64,000 nt of DNA from CAWBRY01 sp963791295 (GCA_963791295.1 CAWBRY010000003.1:186001-250000); one strand, 5' to 3'. Positions 8,709-16,932 are shown, counted from the first letter of the stretch. Notes: generated by a model from the letters alone, not told the origin. Program-made: numbers and translations.

Positions 8709-9360
8709 ACGCAATCCCCTCCTTGGAGGGGCGAGTTTCGGAGAGACGCTGGTTCAAACGGCTCAGGGGTGGGTTGACTCCAGACGATTCACCTTAGCGG
8801 TGAGGCAAGTAGCATTCACGTCCTGCTTCATATAGCTTAATCCAATCCTTTATTTCTTCAAGCACATTTTCTACTTTATTAATAACCTCCAGCCCGTCAA
8901 ACCGAAGAAAGGATACATTCATACTTTCCAGGTTTGTCTGGCGAATCAAATCCTTATGCCTGGCTCCTTCTTCAAAATGCGTGGTCCCGTCAACTTCAAT
9001 CGCAAGGTGAAGATCTTTACAATAGAAATCAACAATGTAGCGACCAATTGGTCGCTGTCGATCAAAGTCGTAACCCATCAGCTTTTTGTTTTTTAACTCA
9101 TTCCAAAGGACGACCTCGGATAAAGTCATGTTGTTGCGAAGTTTCCTGGCTAATTGCTTGAGCTTTGGATCATAGGGTAGGATGGTGCGAGGCATGTTAC
9201 TGAGCTTGGGATTGATTAGCTAAGCTACGCCCGGGCAGAACTTGGTAGCAATACCCTATTATTGGGAATTACCCACCCCTGAGTTTCGAAAACCCACCCC
9301 TAAGTCGTTTATTGTTGCAATGACATCTACTTCGCCCCTCCAAGGAGGGGATGTTGCGTG
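8708..9360. mobile_element. Candidate mobile unit: DUF559 gene bracketed by inverted GC-rich palindromes
   Basis: The left end (8708-8733) and right end (9333-9360) are reverse complements apart from a two-base insertion. Each contains a small palindrome, CCCCTCC-TT-GGAGGGG at 8716-8731 and CCCCTCC-AA-GGAGGGG at 9335-9350. Inside these lie inverted copies of ACCCACCCCTGAG: one on the left (8762-8774, reverse strand) and one on the right (9271-9283), plus a near-copy at 9292-9304. The only gene inside encodes a DUF559 nuclease. No target duplication is visible. The symmetry is seen directly; mobility is inferred. Confidence 0.5.
8794..9195 (-). CDS. DUF559 domain endonuclease-like protein (Vsr/PD-(D/E)XK fold)
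   Basis: Protein of 133 aa covering one complete DUF559 domain, a family related to very-short-patch repair nucleases. Visible signature elements are the start ARKLRNNMTLSEVVLWNELK, then RPIGRYIVDFYC with Asp56 and AIEVDG with Glu67 and Asp69, the likely metal-binding D...ExD residues. Family members are small, standalone and of uncertain function; many sit in accessory DNA. Here the gene is the sole cargo of a segment bracketed by inverted palindromic repeats, which suggests a homing or transposition-like role. That role is a hypothesis. Neighbours are unrelated housekeeping genes. Confidence 0.85.
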   Translation of the reverse strand: MPRTILPYDPKLKQLARKLRNNMTLSEVVLWNELKNKKLMGYDFDRQRPIGRYIVDFYCKDLHLAIEVDGTTHFEEGARHKDLIRQTNLESMNVSFLRFDGLEVINKVENVLEEIKDWIKLYEAGRECYLPHR

Positions 9361-9379
9361 ATAATTATAACCTACAATC

Positions 9380-10576
9380 CTAACCCCCAACCGTCTGCAA
9401 TATCGCAACCACCCCCATCCACCCCATCACTCCCACAACGATCCAGCCCGCGACCTGCATCCACAGCGGATGCCGATAGTCTTTCATGATTCGCCGATTT
9501 GCCGAACCCAGCAAAATGATGCCCAGGGCTATCGGTAAAATCAATCCGTTGATCGCGCCGGCAAGCACCAGCAATTCCCTCGGCCGCCCAATAAATACAA
9601 ATATCACCGTCGTGAGAATGATAAAGATTGAAATACACCAGCGCTCATTTTTTGCCAGCGATGGATGAAAAGTCTTAAAGAAGGAAACCGAAGTATAGGA
9701 AGCACCAATCACGGAAGAAATGGCCGCACTCCATAGCACTATTCCAAAAATCCTAAATCCTAACTCCCCTGCAGCGACTTGAAATATAGTGGAGGCAGGA
9801 TTGTCATTGTTCAATTTGGCGCCTTGCGTCAATACCCCCACAGCAGCCAGAAAAAGAACAAACCGCATTATTGTCGAAATAATAATTCCACTCAATGCAC
9901 TACGATTGACCTGCCCCAGATTCTCCTTTCCCTTAATGCCCGCATCGAGCAGTCGATGTGCGCCGGAAAATGTCAGGTAACCTCCGACAGTTCCGCCAAC
10001 TATGGTTACAATGGCGAGTAAACTGATCTTTTCCGGAATAAAAGTATGATGAAGGGATTCCAGGAGTGGCGGATGCGCGCTGAATGCAATGAATAAAGTG
10101 AGGAGGATCTTTAAAGTGCCTAATACTTTGGTAAAACCATCAAGCATCTTACCAATTTCCTTTATCCAGAAAAGAGTCAGCGCAATGAGGCCGCTAATGA
10201 TAGCACCTTGTTGAAAGCCCAGTCCGGTCAACACATTAATGCCAAGGCCACACCCTGCAATATTTCCAATATTAAATGCAAAACCACCAAGGACAACCAA
10301 TGCCGACAAAAAATAACCGAGTCCCGGTAGTAGTTGATTAGATAAATCCTGCGCGCGCAGTCCACTCGCGGATAAGACCCGCCAGGTATTCAATTGTGCT
10401 CCGATATCTATCAACACGGAAACCAGGATGACAAACCCAAAACTCGTCATCAACTGCTGAGTAAAAACCGAAGTTTGTGTGAGGAAACCGGGGCCGATCG
10501 AAGAATTGGCCATTAAAAAAGCGGCACCGAGTCCAACGCCGCCGAATAACCGAAATTTAAATGGCTTTGATGTCAA
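9380..10576 (-). CDS. NRAMP-fold transporter of the 5-oxoprolinase operon (YcsG-like)
   Basis: Membrane protein of 398 aa with about eleven hydrophobic segments, resembling the NRAMP family. The metal-coordinating DPGN of helix 1 is not present (the matching place reads NSSIGPGF), nor is the MPHN-type motif of helix 6 (GYLTFSGAHRLL). It is therefore unlikely to carry Mn2+ or Fe2+. It is the last gene of the pxpB-pxpC-pxpA operon and overlaps pxpA by 20 bases; Bacillus subtilis has the related ycsG in the same setting. Uptake of 5-oxoproline or a related amino acid is the inferred role. The start is TTG at 10576, preceded by AAAGGA; no ATG is available earlier in this frame. Confidence 0.82.
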   Translation of the reverse strand: MTSKPFKFRLFGGVGLGAAFLMANSSIGPGFLTQTSVFTQQLMTSFGFVILVSVLIDIGAQLNTWRVLSASGLRAQDLSNQLLPGLGYFLSALVVLGGFAFNIGNIAGCGLGINVLTGLGFQQGAIISGLIALTLFWIKEIGKMLDGFTKVLGTLKILLTLFIAFSAHPPLLESLHHTFIPEKISLLAIVTIVGGTVGGYLTFSGAHRLLDAGIKGKENLGQVNRSALSGIIISTIMRFVLFLAAVGVLTQGAKLNNDNPASTIFQVAAGELGFRIFGIVLWSAAISSVIGASYTSVSFFKTFHPSLAKNERWCISIFIILTTVIFVFIGRPRELLVLAGAINGLILPIALGIILLGSANRRIMKDYRHPLWMQVAGWIVVGVMGWMGVVAILQTVGG

Positions 10577-11294
10577 TATGATTTTCCTTTAACAGCCGGT
10601 TTATCTCTTTCGCAAATTGAACTGCCTCTTTTCCGTCGCCATGTATGCATATAGTTTCCGCCTGTACAGGAATTTCCTTGCCTGAGACGGTGGTCACGGT
10701 CCCTTTGGTTATTATCTGCAATACCTGGCCCAGCGCCTGTTCTACATCTTCAATCAATGCATTTGGAGAAGACCGGGGGGAAAGACTGCCATCGTCCTGG
10801 TAGCTGCGATCCGCAAATGCCTCGTTGGCTGTCCTTAATCCAAGAGCATCTGCTTCCTTGATCGAATGACTTCCACTTAAGCCAACCAGGATCAATCCTT
10901 CATCAAAATCCTTTACGGCACGGGCGACGGCTTTGGCCACTTTCGGGTCCCTGGCCGACTTATTATACAGAGCGCCATGTGGCTTGACATGATGAAATGG
11001 GGCATTCGCTGAATTCGCTATTTCATTAAAAATTAATAATTGTTGTGTAACCAGTTCATATATATCCTCTGCGGGCAGGTCCATATCCTGCCTGCCAAAA
11101 TTCTCCCTGTCAAAAAAAGAAGGATGAGCCCCGGCGGCTACATTGTGTTGAATAGCCCATTGAATACTTTGCCATATTGTTTTCTCATCGCCCGCGTGAT
11201 AACCACATGCAATATTGGCCGAACTGATAAATGGGAAAATGAGCTCGTCATTTCCGACAGCCTCTCCCATGTCGCAGTTCAGATCTATAGTCAT
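10557..11294 (-). CDS. pxpA: 5-oxoprolinase subunit PxpA (LamB/YcsF family)
   Basis: Protein of 245 aa, the normal family size. It opens with the hallmark DLNCDMGEAVGNDE and SANIACGYHAGD, followed by HHVKPHGALYN and a C-terminal ETICIHGD, all typical of LamB/YcsF proteins. PxpA opens the lactam ring of 5-oxoproline together with the ATP-using PxpB-PxpC complex, giving glutamate. This removes a product of spontaneous glutamine cyclisation. The ATG overlaps the pxpC stop by four bases (ATGA), so the subunits are translationally coupled. Confidence 0.95.
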   Translation of the reverse strand: MTIDLNCDMGEAVGNDELIFPFISSANIACGYHAGDEKTIWQSIQWAIQHNVAAGAHPSFFDRENFGRQDMDLPAEDIYELVTQQLLIFNEIANSANAPFHHVKPHGALYNKSARDPKVAKAVARAVKDFDEGLILVGLSGSHSIKEADALGLRTANEAFADRSYQDDGSLSPRSSPNALIEDVEQALGQVLQIITKGTVTTVSGKEIPVQAETICIHGDGKEAVQFAKEINRLLKENHIDIKAI

Positions 11295-12280
11295 TTCATA
11301 TATTCTTGCAATCTGAATTTACATGCATTTTGCAGATGCAGCAAATGTTGTTGTTGCATGATCCATCCTTTTTCTGCGGTAGCAACATCCATTGGATAAA
11401 GATTTATTATTTCACCAGGCCTTAGCTGGGCCACCCGCGGGAGATCCGCCCTGATCACATGGGCGATTCTTGGATAGCCACCTGTCGTCTGGTGATCGGC
11501 CATTAAGATGATCAATTGACCATCCGGCAATAATTGAATGGTGCCAAAATTTACAGCCGATGAAACCAACTCCCCCTGACTATTTGAACGGAGTGGAGTT
11601 CCGCTCAATCGATATCCCATCCGATCGGAGGCTTGTTGAATGTGAAAGGGCTGATCAAACATATTATTTTGAGAACCGGCATCCATCCAATCCCATTCAC
11701 TGCCTTGTATAACCGCAATTCGATGGTGATCAGATAAAGGTTCCCAGTTGACGTCAGCGGTCCATGGCAGAGAGATCAAGTCTTTGTCCTGCAGCAACGC
11801 GGAAAAATCATTTTGTTTTTTGTATGGAATGATATCTCCCTTCTGAAGCATCCTGCCCTGGAAACCGCCCGCACTCGCCTTTAGATTAGTACTGTAACTA
11901 TTAAGCCAGGGCTTTATCAGCAAACCATCCCTTACTGCCAGGTAGCATCGGGCTCCGGACCTTAATTGTTCAAATTGTAAAACGCTATTCTGATTGACTA
12001 CCACTGGCTGCCAAAGATGGATCGCTTCACCATTTACCGTAGGTGAAAAATTGGCGCCACCGACTGCTATCAGCGCGTCTTTTTCAAATAAGAAGGCTGC
12101 GGCCGGGAAATGCATTTCTATCACCGTTTCTCGCGGCTCATTTCCCACCAGCATATTTACTATCTGGGATGCAAATGAGTCCATTGAGCCGCCCGGATTG
12201 ATACCCAACCATTGATAACCGGTTCGGCCAGGGCCCTGAATCGTATCCTGGATGCCGGATTTAATAATTTTCAAACTCAT
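11291..12280 (-). CDS. pxpC: 5-oxoprolinase subunit PxpC (KipA, biotin-dependent carboxyltransferase family)
   Basis: Protein of 329 aa. The N-terminus (IIKSGIQDTIQGPGRTGYQ, then GINPGGSMDSFA) and the middle YRLSGTPL and TTGGYPRIAHV stretches are typical of the KipA/AHS2 domain. It pairs with PxpB in the ATP-dependent 5-oxoprolinase. The frame starts within the last 20 bases of pxpB, and its stop overlaps the pxpA start. The older name 'KipI antagonist' comes from B. subtilis sporulation work; the metabolic role is the better supported general function. Confidence 0.94.
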   Translation of the reverse strand: MSLKIIKSGIQDTIQGPGRTGYQWLGINPGGSMDSFASQIVNMLVGNEPRETVIEMHFPAAAFLFEKDALIAVGGANFSPTVNGEAIHLWQPVVVNQNSVLQFEQLRSGARCYLAVRDGLLIKPWLNSYSTNLKASAGGFQGRMLQKGDIIPYKKQNDFSALLQDKDLISLPWTADVNWEPLSDHHRIAVIQGSEWDWMDAGSQNNMFDQPFHIQQASDRMGYRLSGTPLRSNSQGELVSSAVNFGTIQLLPDGQLIILMADHQTTGGYPRIAHVIRADLPRVAQLRPGEIINLYPMDVATAEKGWIMQQQHLLHLQNACKFRLQEYMK

Positions 12281-13001
12281 CCTTGCTGATTGAATAGAAT
12301 TGAACCATATCTCCAGGTTGAAACAGGCAAATTGAATTTTTTATCATCGCTTCTCCGGCACTAACATTTTGTGACGCATCGAATATTTTTAAAGGAGTGC
12401 GACCGATGATTTGCCAACCTCCGGGCGATGGCAATGGATATATTCCGGTTTGTCTTCCTGCAATACCCACTGATCCGGCTTCTACTCTTTGTCGTGGCTG
12501 ATCTCTTCTTGGCATTTCAATTTGTTTATCTACTTCACCCATGTATGTGAAGCCGGGAAGAAAGCCAAGCATAAAAACGCGATATGTTGAAGAAATATGA
12601 ATTTCAATAATTCTTTCTACTGCAATATTTCTCTTAATAGAGATCTCCTCGATGTCCCAACCAAATTCTTTTTCATAGCAAACAGGCACGCGAATAGCCT
12701 TTGGTTCTACGACTGCAACGGAAGAAAATGATTTCAATCTCCTTTCGAGTTGCTGCATCATCCATTCGCTGGCTGTTTCATGTGGGCCATGGTGACTTTT
12801 AATTTTGTATACATCGTAATAAATGGTGAGGGAGCTATATGCCGGCACCGCCTCGCTCATTCCATCCAGTGGCTCCCGCTGTAATGAATGGAACAGGGAG
12901 ATCACCTGCGCGTTGATAGTACTGTCGATCAGGTTTCCAAAATCGAGTGTGATGGCAGCATCTCCCAGGGGGAAAATCCGGTATGGATTTGGCGCAGACA
13001 T
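12261..13001 (-). CDS. pxpB: 5-oxoprolinase subunit PxpB (KipI family)
   Basis: Protein of 246 aa in the AHS1/KipI family. It has the N-terminal FPLGDAAITLDFG, VPVCY, the core VFMLGFLPGFTYMGE and the conserved VGIAGRQTGIYPLPSPGGW ahead of GRTPLKIFD. It forms the ATPase/kinase part of 5-oxoprolinase with PxpC. The ATG at 13001 was chosen over an in-frame TTG at 13019, because that TTG is part of a TAACTTG box that looks like a -7 promoter element, and the family starts close to the FPLGD motif. It is the first gene of the minus-strand pxpBCA-transporter operon. Confidence 0.93.
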   Translation of the reverse strand: MSAPNPYRIFPLGDAAITLDFGNLIDSTINAQVISLFHSLQREPLDGMSEAVPAYSSLTIYYDVYKIKSHHGPHETASEWMMQQLERRLKSFSSVAVVEPKAIRVPVCYEKEFGWDIEEISIKRNIAVERIIEIHISSTYRVFMLGFLPGFTYMGEVDKQIEMPRRDQPRQRVEAGSVGIAGRQTGIYPLPSPGGWQIIGRTPLKIFDASQNVSAGEAMIKNSICLFQPGDMVQFYSISKDEFENY

Positions 13002-13016
13002 GTTTAAAATCCATTT

Positions 13017-13023
13017 CAAGTTA
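13017..13023 (-). promoter_or_regulatory. Possible -7 promoter element of the pxp operon
   Basis: On the minus strand the sequence reads TAACTTG, close to the Bacteroidota -7 consensus TAnnTTTG, 15 bases before the pxpB ATG. The -33 TTTG is not clear because the divergent radical SAM gene starts only 22 bases away. On the plus strand TAACTTTA (13030-13037) could serve that gene in the same way. Confidence 0.35.
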
Positions 13024-13044
13024 GCAACTTAACTTTACTGTTAG

Positions 13045-14076
13045 ATGGCTCGATTTAACCGCAGAGACAGTCTTAATCTATTGTCCAAATTGACAGTCCG
13101 GCGCGCATGGAATGCGACGAAGGTGCTAGGCAGTTACTATATCAGCAAGTGGACTAAAAAGGCCGTTCAATGGGGCTATCCGGTATCCATATCATTTGAA
13201 CCGACCACTGCCTGCAACCTACGTTGCCCGGAATGTCCCAGTGGTTTGCGCGCGTTTACCCGGCCAACGGGAATGCTGCAAAGAGATTTTTTTAAGGAAA
13301 CTATCGACCAGCTTTCAAAGGAACTTCTTTATCTCGTTTTCTATTTCCAGGGAGAACCTTATTTGAATCCTTCCTTTCTCGAGATGGTAAAATATGCCTC
13401 CGGCAAGCGAATTTATACGGCCACTTCTACCAACGCTCATTATTTAAATGATGCCAATGCAAGGAAAACAATTGAAAGTGGATTGGATAGGTTGATCATA
13501 TCCATTGATGGCACCACACAGGAAGTATATGAACAATATCGCGTTGGGGGTGATCTTAAAAAAGTGATTGAAGGTGCCAGAAATGTGATGAAATGGAAAA
13601 AGGAACTAAAAAGTAAGACACCTTTCGTCGTGTTTCAGTTTTTAGTAGTAAAGCCCAACGAACATCAGATTGAAGAAGTAAAGAAACTCGCAAAGGAAGT
13701 TGGAGTAGATGATGTATGGTTTAAGACAGCCCAGGTTTACGATTACAAGAGCGATCCGAATCATCTAATTCCTACCATCGATAAATATAGCCGGTATAAG
13801 TCAACGAATAACGGGTTTGAATTCAAAGGAAAGCTTGCCAATTATTGCTGGCGACTATGGCATGATCCGGTGATCACCTGGGATGGACTGGTGGCGCCCT
13901 GTTGCTTTGATAAAGATGCACAGCATCACCTGGGGAATCTAAAAGAAAGGAGTTTCAAAGAGATTTGGAAAAATGGAGAATACACCAAATTCCGAAAGAA
14001 AATCCTTAAAGGAAGAAAGAATATTGACATTTGCGCGAATTGCTCGGAGGGAACTAAGGTTTGGAGCAACGATTAA
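13045..14076 (+). CDS. Radical SAM/SPASM domain protein
   Basis: Protein of 343 aa. The [4Fe-4S]-SAM cluster motif CNLRCPEC (Cys57, Cys61, Cys64) follows the beta strand SISFEPTTA. A C-terminal SPASM segment has the cysteines of VAPCCFDKD and ICANC (about 287-335), which would bind auxiliary clusters. Such proteins modify peptides, sugars or cofactors by radical chemistry. No peptide precursor or tailoring partner is visible next to it, so the substrate is unknown. It is divergent from the pxp operon and is followed 16 bases later by a DinB-family gene, with which it may be cotranscribed. Confidence 0.88.
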   Translation: MARFNRRDSLNLLSKLTVRRAWNATKVLGSYYISKWTKKAVQWGYPVSISFEPTTACNLRCPECPSGLRAFTRPTGMLQRDFFKETIDQLSKELLYLVFYFQGEPYLNPSFLEMVKYASGKRIYTATSTNAHYLNDANARKTIESGLDRLIISIDGTTQEVYEQYRVGGDLKKVIEGARNVMKWKKELKSKTPFVVFQFLVVKPNEHQIEEVKKLAKEVGVDDVWFKTAQVYDYKSDPNHLIPTIDKYSRYKSTNNGFEFKGKLANYCWRLWHDPVITWDGLVAPCCFDKDAQHHLGNLKERSFKEIWKNGEYTKFRKKILKGRKNIDICANCSEGTKVWSND

Positions 14077-14092
14077 TTGATCAACTGAATGC

Positions 14093-14569
14093 ATGGAATT
14101 ATCCTCATCGATATCTACACGGATACAATATCAGCACAAATCCCTGTTGGAGCTGATTGAAGGGCTGACCGATGAGCAGATCCGCCGGCAGATCATTCCG
14201 GGCAAGTGGTGCATATTTGAAAATATTGTTCACCTCTCTACTTACCAGCATGTATTTATGGAACGGCTGAAGCGCATGATGCAGGAAGAAAATCCTTCGC
14301 TTTCCCGTTATACCGCCGATTCGGATCCTTTGTTTGCAGACAATTGCTCCAAATCCACGCGCGAGATCATGCAGGACATGATCACTACGCGCAAGGAAAT
14401 GACGGCAGTTATTCTTTCATATAAAGAAGCCGAGTTAACCAAGACGGGTGAGCATCCTGAATTTGGAGAAATGACGGTCGCTCAATGGCTGAATTTTTTT
14501 CTGCTGCACGAGGCACACCATCTCTTTACGATCTTTAAATTGGCGGCTAAATTGAAAAAGGAATACTAG
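14093..14569 (+). CDS. DinB-like/DUF664 metal-binding four-helix protein
   Basis: Protein of 158 aa with the layout of the DinB_2 superfamily: an N-terminal helix ending in PGKWCIFENIVHLSTYQHVF and a C-terminal VAQWLNFFLLHEAHHLFTI. The histidines in IVHL and HEAHH are the expected metal triad. DinB proteins are often thiol transferases (for example bacillithiol or mycothiol types) or have no known reaction. It lies 16 bases after the radical SAM gene, suggesting one transcript. The reaction cannot be named from sequence. Confidence 0.83.
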   Translation: MELSSSISTRIQYQHKSLLELIEGLTDEQIRRQIIPGKWCIFENIVHLSTYQHVFMERLKRMMQEENPSLSRYTADSDPLFADNCSKSTREIMQDMITTRKEMTAVILSYKEAELTKTGEHPEFGEMTVAQWLNFFLLHEAHHLFTIFKLAAKLKKEY

Positions 14570-14745
14570 ATTATCACCATTGCTTTATCTCGCGATAAAT
14601 AGAAGTATAAAAGGAAACAAATCCTTCCCAAAAATTCCTGACAGATTCGGATAGCAACTTCATAGTACAAAAAAACTAATTTCTCTTTATAACGGCATCC
14701 CATGAAGAGGTGATTTTCTTCACACCCGCTGCATCATTATTGTTA

Positions 14746-14786
14746 ATATCTGACATCTACCATCTGGCATCGGGTATCTAGTATAT
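14746..14786. repeat. YATCTRN heptanucleotide array upstream of the marR gene
   Basis: Five consecutive seven-base steps: TATCTGA, CATCTAC, CATCTGG, CATCGGG, TATCTAG. The complement matches the CTAGATR units found at 16487 and 37029. The array ends six bases before the TACTTTTG element of the downstream gene, so it occupies the region where a -33 element would be expected. It is the one array in the window placed before a gene start instead of directly after a stop codon. Confidence 0.65.
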
Positions 14787-14792
14787 TCTTTC

Positions 14793-14800
14793 TACTTTTG
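14793..14800 (+). promoter_or_regulatory. -7 promoter element of the marR-degT pair
   Basis: TACTTTTG matches the Bacteroidota -7 consensus TAnnTTTG exactly and ends six bases before the ATG at 14807. Transcription would begin at or very close to the start codon, giving a leaderless or nearly leaderless mRNA. No good -33 TTTG is visible; that place is taken by the heptanucleotide array. Confidence 0.5.
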
Positions 14801-14806
14801 ATCCCA

Positions 14807-15265
14807 ATGGGTATAGAAAAGGACATTCAGCAGGCCAGGTTCCGCAACATTTACCAAAAAGTAACGGTTAATCTCATCTATACGCTTGGATGGATGCGGG
14901 ACCAGACAAAGACTTTCCTGGAATCAGAGGACATTACCCTTCAACAATTCAACATCCTTCGGATTCTGCGAGGCAGTTATCCGAAACCACTTTCTACTTT
15001 GCAGATCCGGGAAAGAATGCTGGAGAAAATGAGTGACACTAGCCGGATTGTGGACCGGTTGATCACCAAAGGACTGGTAAAAAAGATAGTCTGCAAGAAT
15101 GACCGTCGACTCGTGGATGTGATCATTTCAGACAAAGGAAAAAAATTATTGGAACGGCTCGACGCAAAAGAGGATCAACTGGATGCCATCGTCGGCAATT
15201 TGTCCGAGAAAGATGCGTCGACACTAAGTGACCTTTTGGACAGAATTCGACATGGCGAACAATAA
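14807..15265 (+). CDS. MarR-family transcriptional regulator
   Basis: Protein of 152 aa with a winged helix at about 40-115: the recognition helix region reads LSTLQIRERMLEKMSDTSRIVDRLI and the wing KNDRRLVDVIISDKGKKLLERL, characteristic of MarR. It probably acts as a dimeric repressor or activator answering a small ligand or redox signal. The ATG at 14807 is preferred to an in-frame TTG at 14798, which is part of the promoter box. It is followed 20 bases later by a DegT aminotransferase gene, so the two are probably cotranscribed, but a regulatory link is not proven. Confidence 0.9.
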   Translation: MGIEKDIQQARFRNIYQKVTVNLIYTLGWMRDQTKTFLESEDITLQQFNILRILRGSYPKPLSTLQIRERMLEKMSDTSRIVDRLITKGLVKKIVCKNDRRLVDVIISDKGKKLLERLDAKEDQLDAIVGNLSEKDASTLSDLLDRIRHGEQ

Positions 15266-15285
15266 ACCGATAAATAAATTATCAT

Positions 15286-16506
15286 ATGCCTGGCTTTGAA
15301 CTTTGGGGAGATGAAGAACGCAAGGAAATAAATGACGTATTGGAATCGGGAATCCTCATGCGTTATGGATTTGACGGTCCTCGCAAGGGAGTTTGGAAAG
15401 CAAAGGAACTGGAAGCAGCGATTTGCCAAACCTTTGGCTGCCGCTACGCACAGCTGGCATCCAGCGGCACTGCCGCCCTGGTCACGGCTCTAAGTGCCCT
15501 CGGAATTGGTTCAGGTGATGAAGTTATTCTTCCGACTTTCACTTTTGTGGCCAGCTTTGAAGCGGTGATTGCCGTTGGAGCTGTTCCCATTTTTGCAGAC
15601 GTCGATGAAACACTAACAATGAACCCGGAGGCAGTAAGAAAGTTGATCACGAAGAAAACGAAATGCATCATGCCCGTCCATATGTGCGGGAGTATGGCCA
15701 ACCTGGATGATTTATCCCTTCTTTGCAGGGAATACAAATTATTGTTACTTGAAGACGCCTGCCAAAGCATTGGCGCCACTTATAAAGGAAAAATGTTGGG
15801 CACGATTGGGGATGCAGGTGCCTTTTCCTTTGATTTTGTAAAGACAATTACCTGCGGCGAAGGCGGTGCGGTCATCACCGACCGCGATGATATATATATT
15901 AAGAGTGATGGATTTACAGATCATGGCCACGACCATAAAGGCAATGATCGCGGTGCCGAGACGCATCCTTTTGTTGGGTTCAATTACAGAATTTCAGAAT
16001 TGCATGCTGCCGTCGGCCTTGCTCAAATAAAAAAGCTGGATCAATTTCTGTCTATCCAGAAAAACAATCACGGGCAATTAAAAACTATTTTATCTCAGAT
16101 CCCGGAAATTGCTTTTCGGCAGATTCCTGACCCCGCTGGAGATAGTTGCACCTTTATCAGTTGGTTCCTGCCGACGGAAGAAGCTGCCCGATCTGTCATC
16201 AATGAAATGAAGAAAGACGGGATTGCACCTGGAAATTTTTATTGGTATGATAACAACTGGCACTATATACGCAAGTGGGAGCACCTAAAGAATGCAACTA
16301 CACTAAATGCCATTCATCCTGAGTTAAAGGCCAGGCTCATTGAACAATGCAATCGCGACTTCTCAGCCAGTGATGCGATCATGGGTCGTTGTATCTCTAC
16401 TGCCATCAGCCTGTCATGGACAAATCAACAAATCATCGAGAAGGGAGAAAAAATGGTGGGCGCAATCAAGCGGGGGCTTTATCAGATGCTCGATACCAGA
16501 TACTAG
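15286..16506 (+). CDS. DegT/DnrJ/EryC1/StrS-family PLP aminotransferase
   Basis: Protein of 406 aa, fold type I aminotransferase of the sugar nucleotide class. Visible elements are the cofactor region SSGTAALVTALSAL, EDACQSIGATYKG, and the PLP lysine Lys186 in FDFVKTITCGEGGAV, then the typical GFNYRISELHAAVGLAQ. Members transaminate keto-sugars for surface polysaccharides or antibiotics. No other sugar nucleotide gene is adjacent, so the exact product is unknown. The last residues and stop codon are encoded within a heptanucleotide repeat array, so the C-terminal tail may have been altered by repeat growth. Confidence 0.9.
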   Translation: MPGFELWGDEERKEINDVLESGILMRYGFDGPRKGVWKAKELEAAICQTFGCRYAQLASSGTAALVTALSALGIGSGDEVILPTFTFVASFEAVIAVGAVPIFADVDETLTMNPEAVRKLITKKTKCIMPVHMCGSMANLDDLSLLCREYKLLLLEDACQSIGATYKGKMLGTIGDAGAFSFDFVKTITCGEGGAVITDRDDIYIKSDGFTDHGHDHKGNDRGAETHPFVGFNYRISELHAAVGLAQIKKLDQFLSIQKNNHGQLKTILSQIPEIAFRQIPDPAGDSCTFISWFLPTEEAARSVINEMKKDGIAPGNFYWYDNNWHYIRKWEHLKNATTLNAIHPELKARLIEQCNRDFSASDAIMGRCISTAISLSWTNQQIIEKGEKMVGAIKRGLYQMLDTRY

Positions 16507-16517
16507 ATGCTAGATAA
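16487..16517. repeat. CTAGATR heptanucleotide array overlapping the degT-like stop codon
   Basis: Seven-base steps AGATGCT, CGATACC, AGATACT, AGATGCT, AGATAA run across the last codons and TAG stop (16504-16506) of the aminotransferase gene. The final 20 bases (16498-16517) are identical to 37033-37052. The array therefore encodes the protein C-terminus MLDTRY as well as the start of the 3' region. Confidence 0.75.
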
Positions 16518-16518
16518 C

Positions 16519-16932
16519 TTATAACCTGACCCCGTTCTTTTCCAAAGAATTTACGTATTCAAGTGAACCCAACCTAAACCGTAGGGGAATCAAAGTCTTT
16601 TGTTCAAATCGCAATTCCTGCTTGCAAAAAAATCCCATTGACTCTGTATAAATCTTGCCGGAGGGTATATGAAACGCACCAGTATAAGGTAGCCTCGAAA
16701 CCGGGGCTAATGCATTTTCCAATGAGGAATTCATTAAGTAAGCGTAATTAATCCACAATTTATCCACAGCAACATGTTGATAGTTATTTTGCCCATTTGC
16801 ATGCATTTTAGCCCTCCAAAACTCAAAATCAGGGACCGTTAACGCTTGACTATCGTTCTTTTGTGCATTAATTAAATTCGGATGAATTAAAACCAGTAGC
16901 ACAACAATTAATTTAAGAGATCGTTGCGGCAT
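16519..16932 (-). CDS. Secreted protein of unknown function
   Basis: Protein of 137 aa with a clear signal peptide (1-23, ending NAQ) and a mature part rich in aromatic and polar residues. I do not recognise a family. It is single and minus-strand, converging on the aminotransferase gene and divergent from rpoN with about 95 bases between. The ATG at 16932 gives the correct signal peptide. A minus-strand TAAATTTA about 30 bases upstream could be a weak -7 element. Confidence 0.65.
   Translation of the reverse strand: MPQRSLKLIVVLLVLIHPNLINAQKNDSQALTVPDFEFWRAKMHANGQNNYQHVAVDKLWINYAYLMNSSLENALAPVSRLPYTGAFHIPSGKIYTESMGFFCKQELRFEQKTLIPLRFRLGSLEYVNSLEKNGVRL

Noticed and set aside
8641..8710. GTGAGTG array considered as a CRISPR
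   Set aside because: Units are seven bases with no spacers and no cas genes are nearby.
9372..9638. Frame of 88 aa overlapping the 3' part of the NRAMP-like gene
   Set aside because: Gly/Asp-rich out-of-frame product of a well-conserved membrane protein gene.
14798..14806. TTG start for the MarR protein
   Set aside because: The TTG is the end of the TACTTTTG promoter box; the ATG at 14807 follows directly.
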